A DNA stretch of 5,086 nucleotides, from contig CANQZS010000141.1 in the NCBI GenBank assembly GCA_947628385.1, positions 1 through 5,086 on the forward strand, read 5' to 3'. This stretch comes from an uncultured Clostridia bacterium (GTDB lineage: Bacteria > Bacillota > Clostridia > Oscillospirales > Ruminococcaceae). Position numbers and translations under genes: made by a program. The notes below the pieces were generated by a model. It worked only from the letters and a program-made list of their open reading frames with translations, ran no database searches and was not told where the DNA came from. Of the stretch, positions 5,001 to 5,086 are shown one piece after another (the stretch's first letter is position 1; the number at the start of each line of letters is the position of its first letter).

Positions 5001-5086
5001 ATGGCAAAGTGCGATATTTGCGGAAAGGGCGTTACTTTTGGTATAAAGGTTTCCCATTCACATCACCGTTCCAACAGAACATGGAA
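5001..5086 (+). CDS. rpmB: 50S ribosomal protein L28 (bL28), N-terminal part, cut by the window edge
   Basis: Only the first 28 codons are present; the gene runs off the right edge. The start MAKCDICGKG, then VSHSHHRSNRTW, is typical of L28, a small protein of the large ribosomal subunit, usually about 60-80 residues. Cys4 and Cys7 form the first Cys-X-X-Cys of the zinc-binding (C+) form; the second cysteine pair would lie beyond the window. It has its own promoter and a strong ribosome site and diverges from the protease operon. Divergent placement of rpmB next to housekeeping genes is not by itself informative. Confidence 0.95.
   Translation, partial: MAKCDICGKGVTFGIKVSHSHHRSNRTW

Overview
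The window looks like ordinary chromosomal DNA from a low-to-medium GC, Gram-positive member of the Clostridia. A Ruminococcus-like or other Oscillospiraceae host is my inference. The basis is the set of families (ScpA, ScpB, a GerW/YtfJ sporulation protein, a DUF2953/YtfI protein, a DacF/DacB-type carboxypeptidase and a Cys-X-X-Cys form of ribosomal protein L28), strong GGAGG ribosome binding sites, and AT-rich intergenic DNA. I see no phage, transposase, CRISPR array, tRNA or rRNA.

Layout from right to left. A divergent intergenic region (4761-5000) separates rpmB (L28, plus strand, cut by the right edge) from a six-gene minus-strand block: a site-2-protease-like membrane metalloprotease (4083-4760), scpA (3302-4045), scpB (2712-3305), a DUF2953/YtfI-like membrane protein with a highly charged insert (1874-2689, TTG start), a GerW/YtfJ-family protein (1394-1861) and a D-Ala-D-Ala carboxypeptidase (132-1274). 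The first five genes are tightly packed: gaps are 37 nt, a 4-nt overlap, 22 nt and 12 nt. They probably form one transcript from a good SigA-type promoter at 4825-4853. The carboxypeptidase follows a 119-nt gap that holds promoter-like sequences, including a SigE-like candidate, and a hairpin directly upstream of its Shine-Dalgarno sequence. It may therefore also be transcribed separately, possibly during sporulation. The last 131 bases at the left edge hold no gene but can fold into a bulged stem.

The genes join chromosome condensation (ScpA and ScpB, the non-SMC subunits of the SMC complex) to envelope and sporulation functions (membrane protease, DUF2953, GerW, peptidoglycan carboxypeptidase). 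From general knowledge this gene order recurs in Clostridia, so the window is mainly a conserved housekeeping block. I found no strong evidence for an undescribed system. The most useful non-routine observations are regulatory: a perfect 19-bp inverted repeat built around the -10 box of the operon promoter, the candidate sporulation promoter and leader hairpin of the carboxypeptidase, three start-site decisions, a slippery A-run in the DUF2953 gene, and an excess of the palindrome AGATCT.
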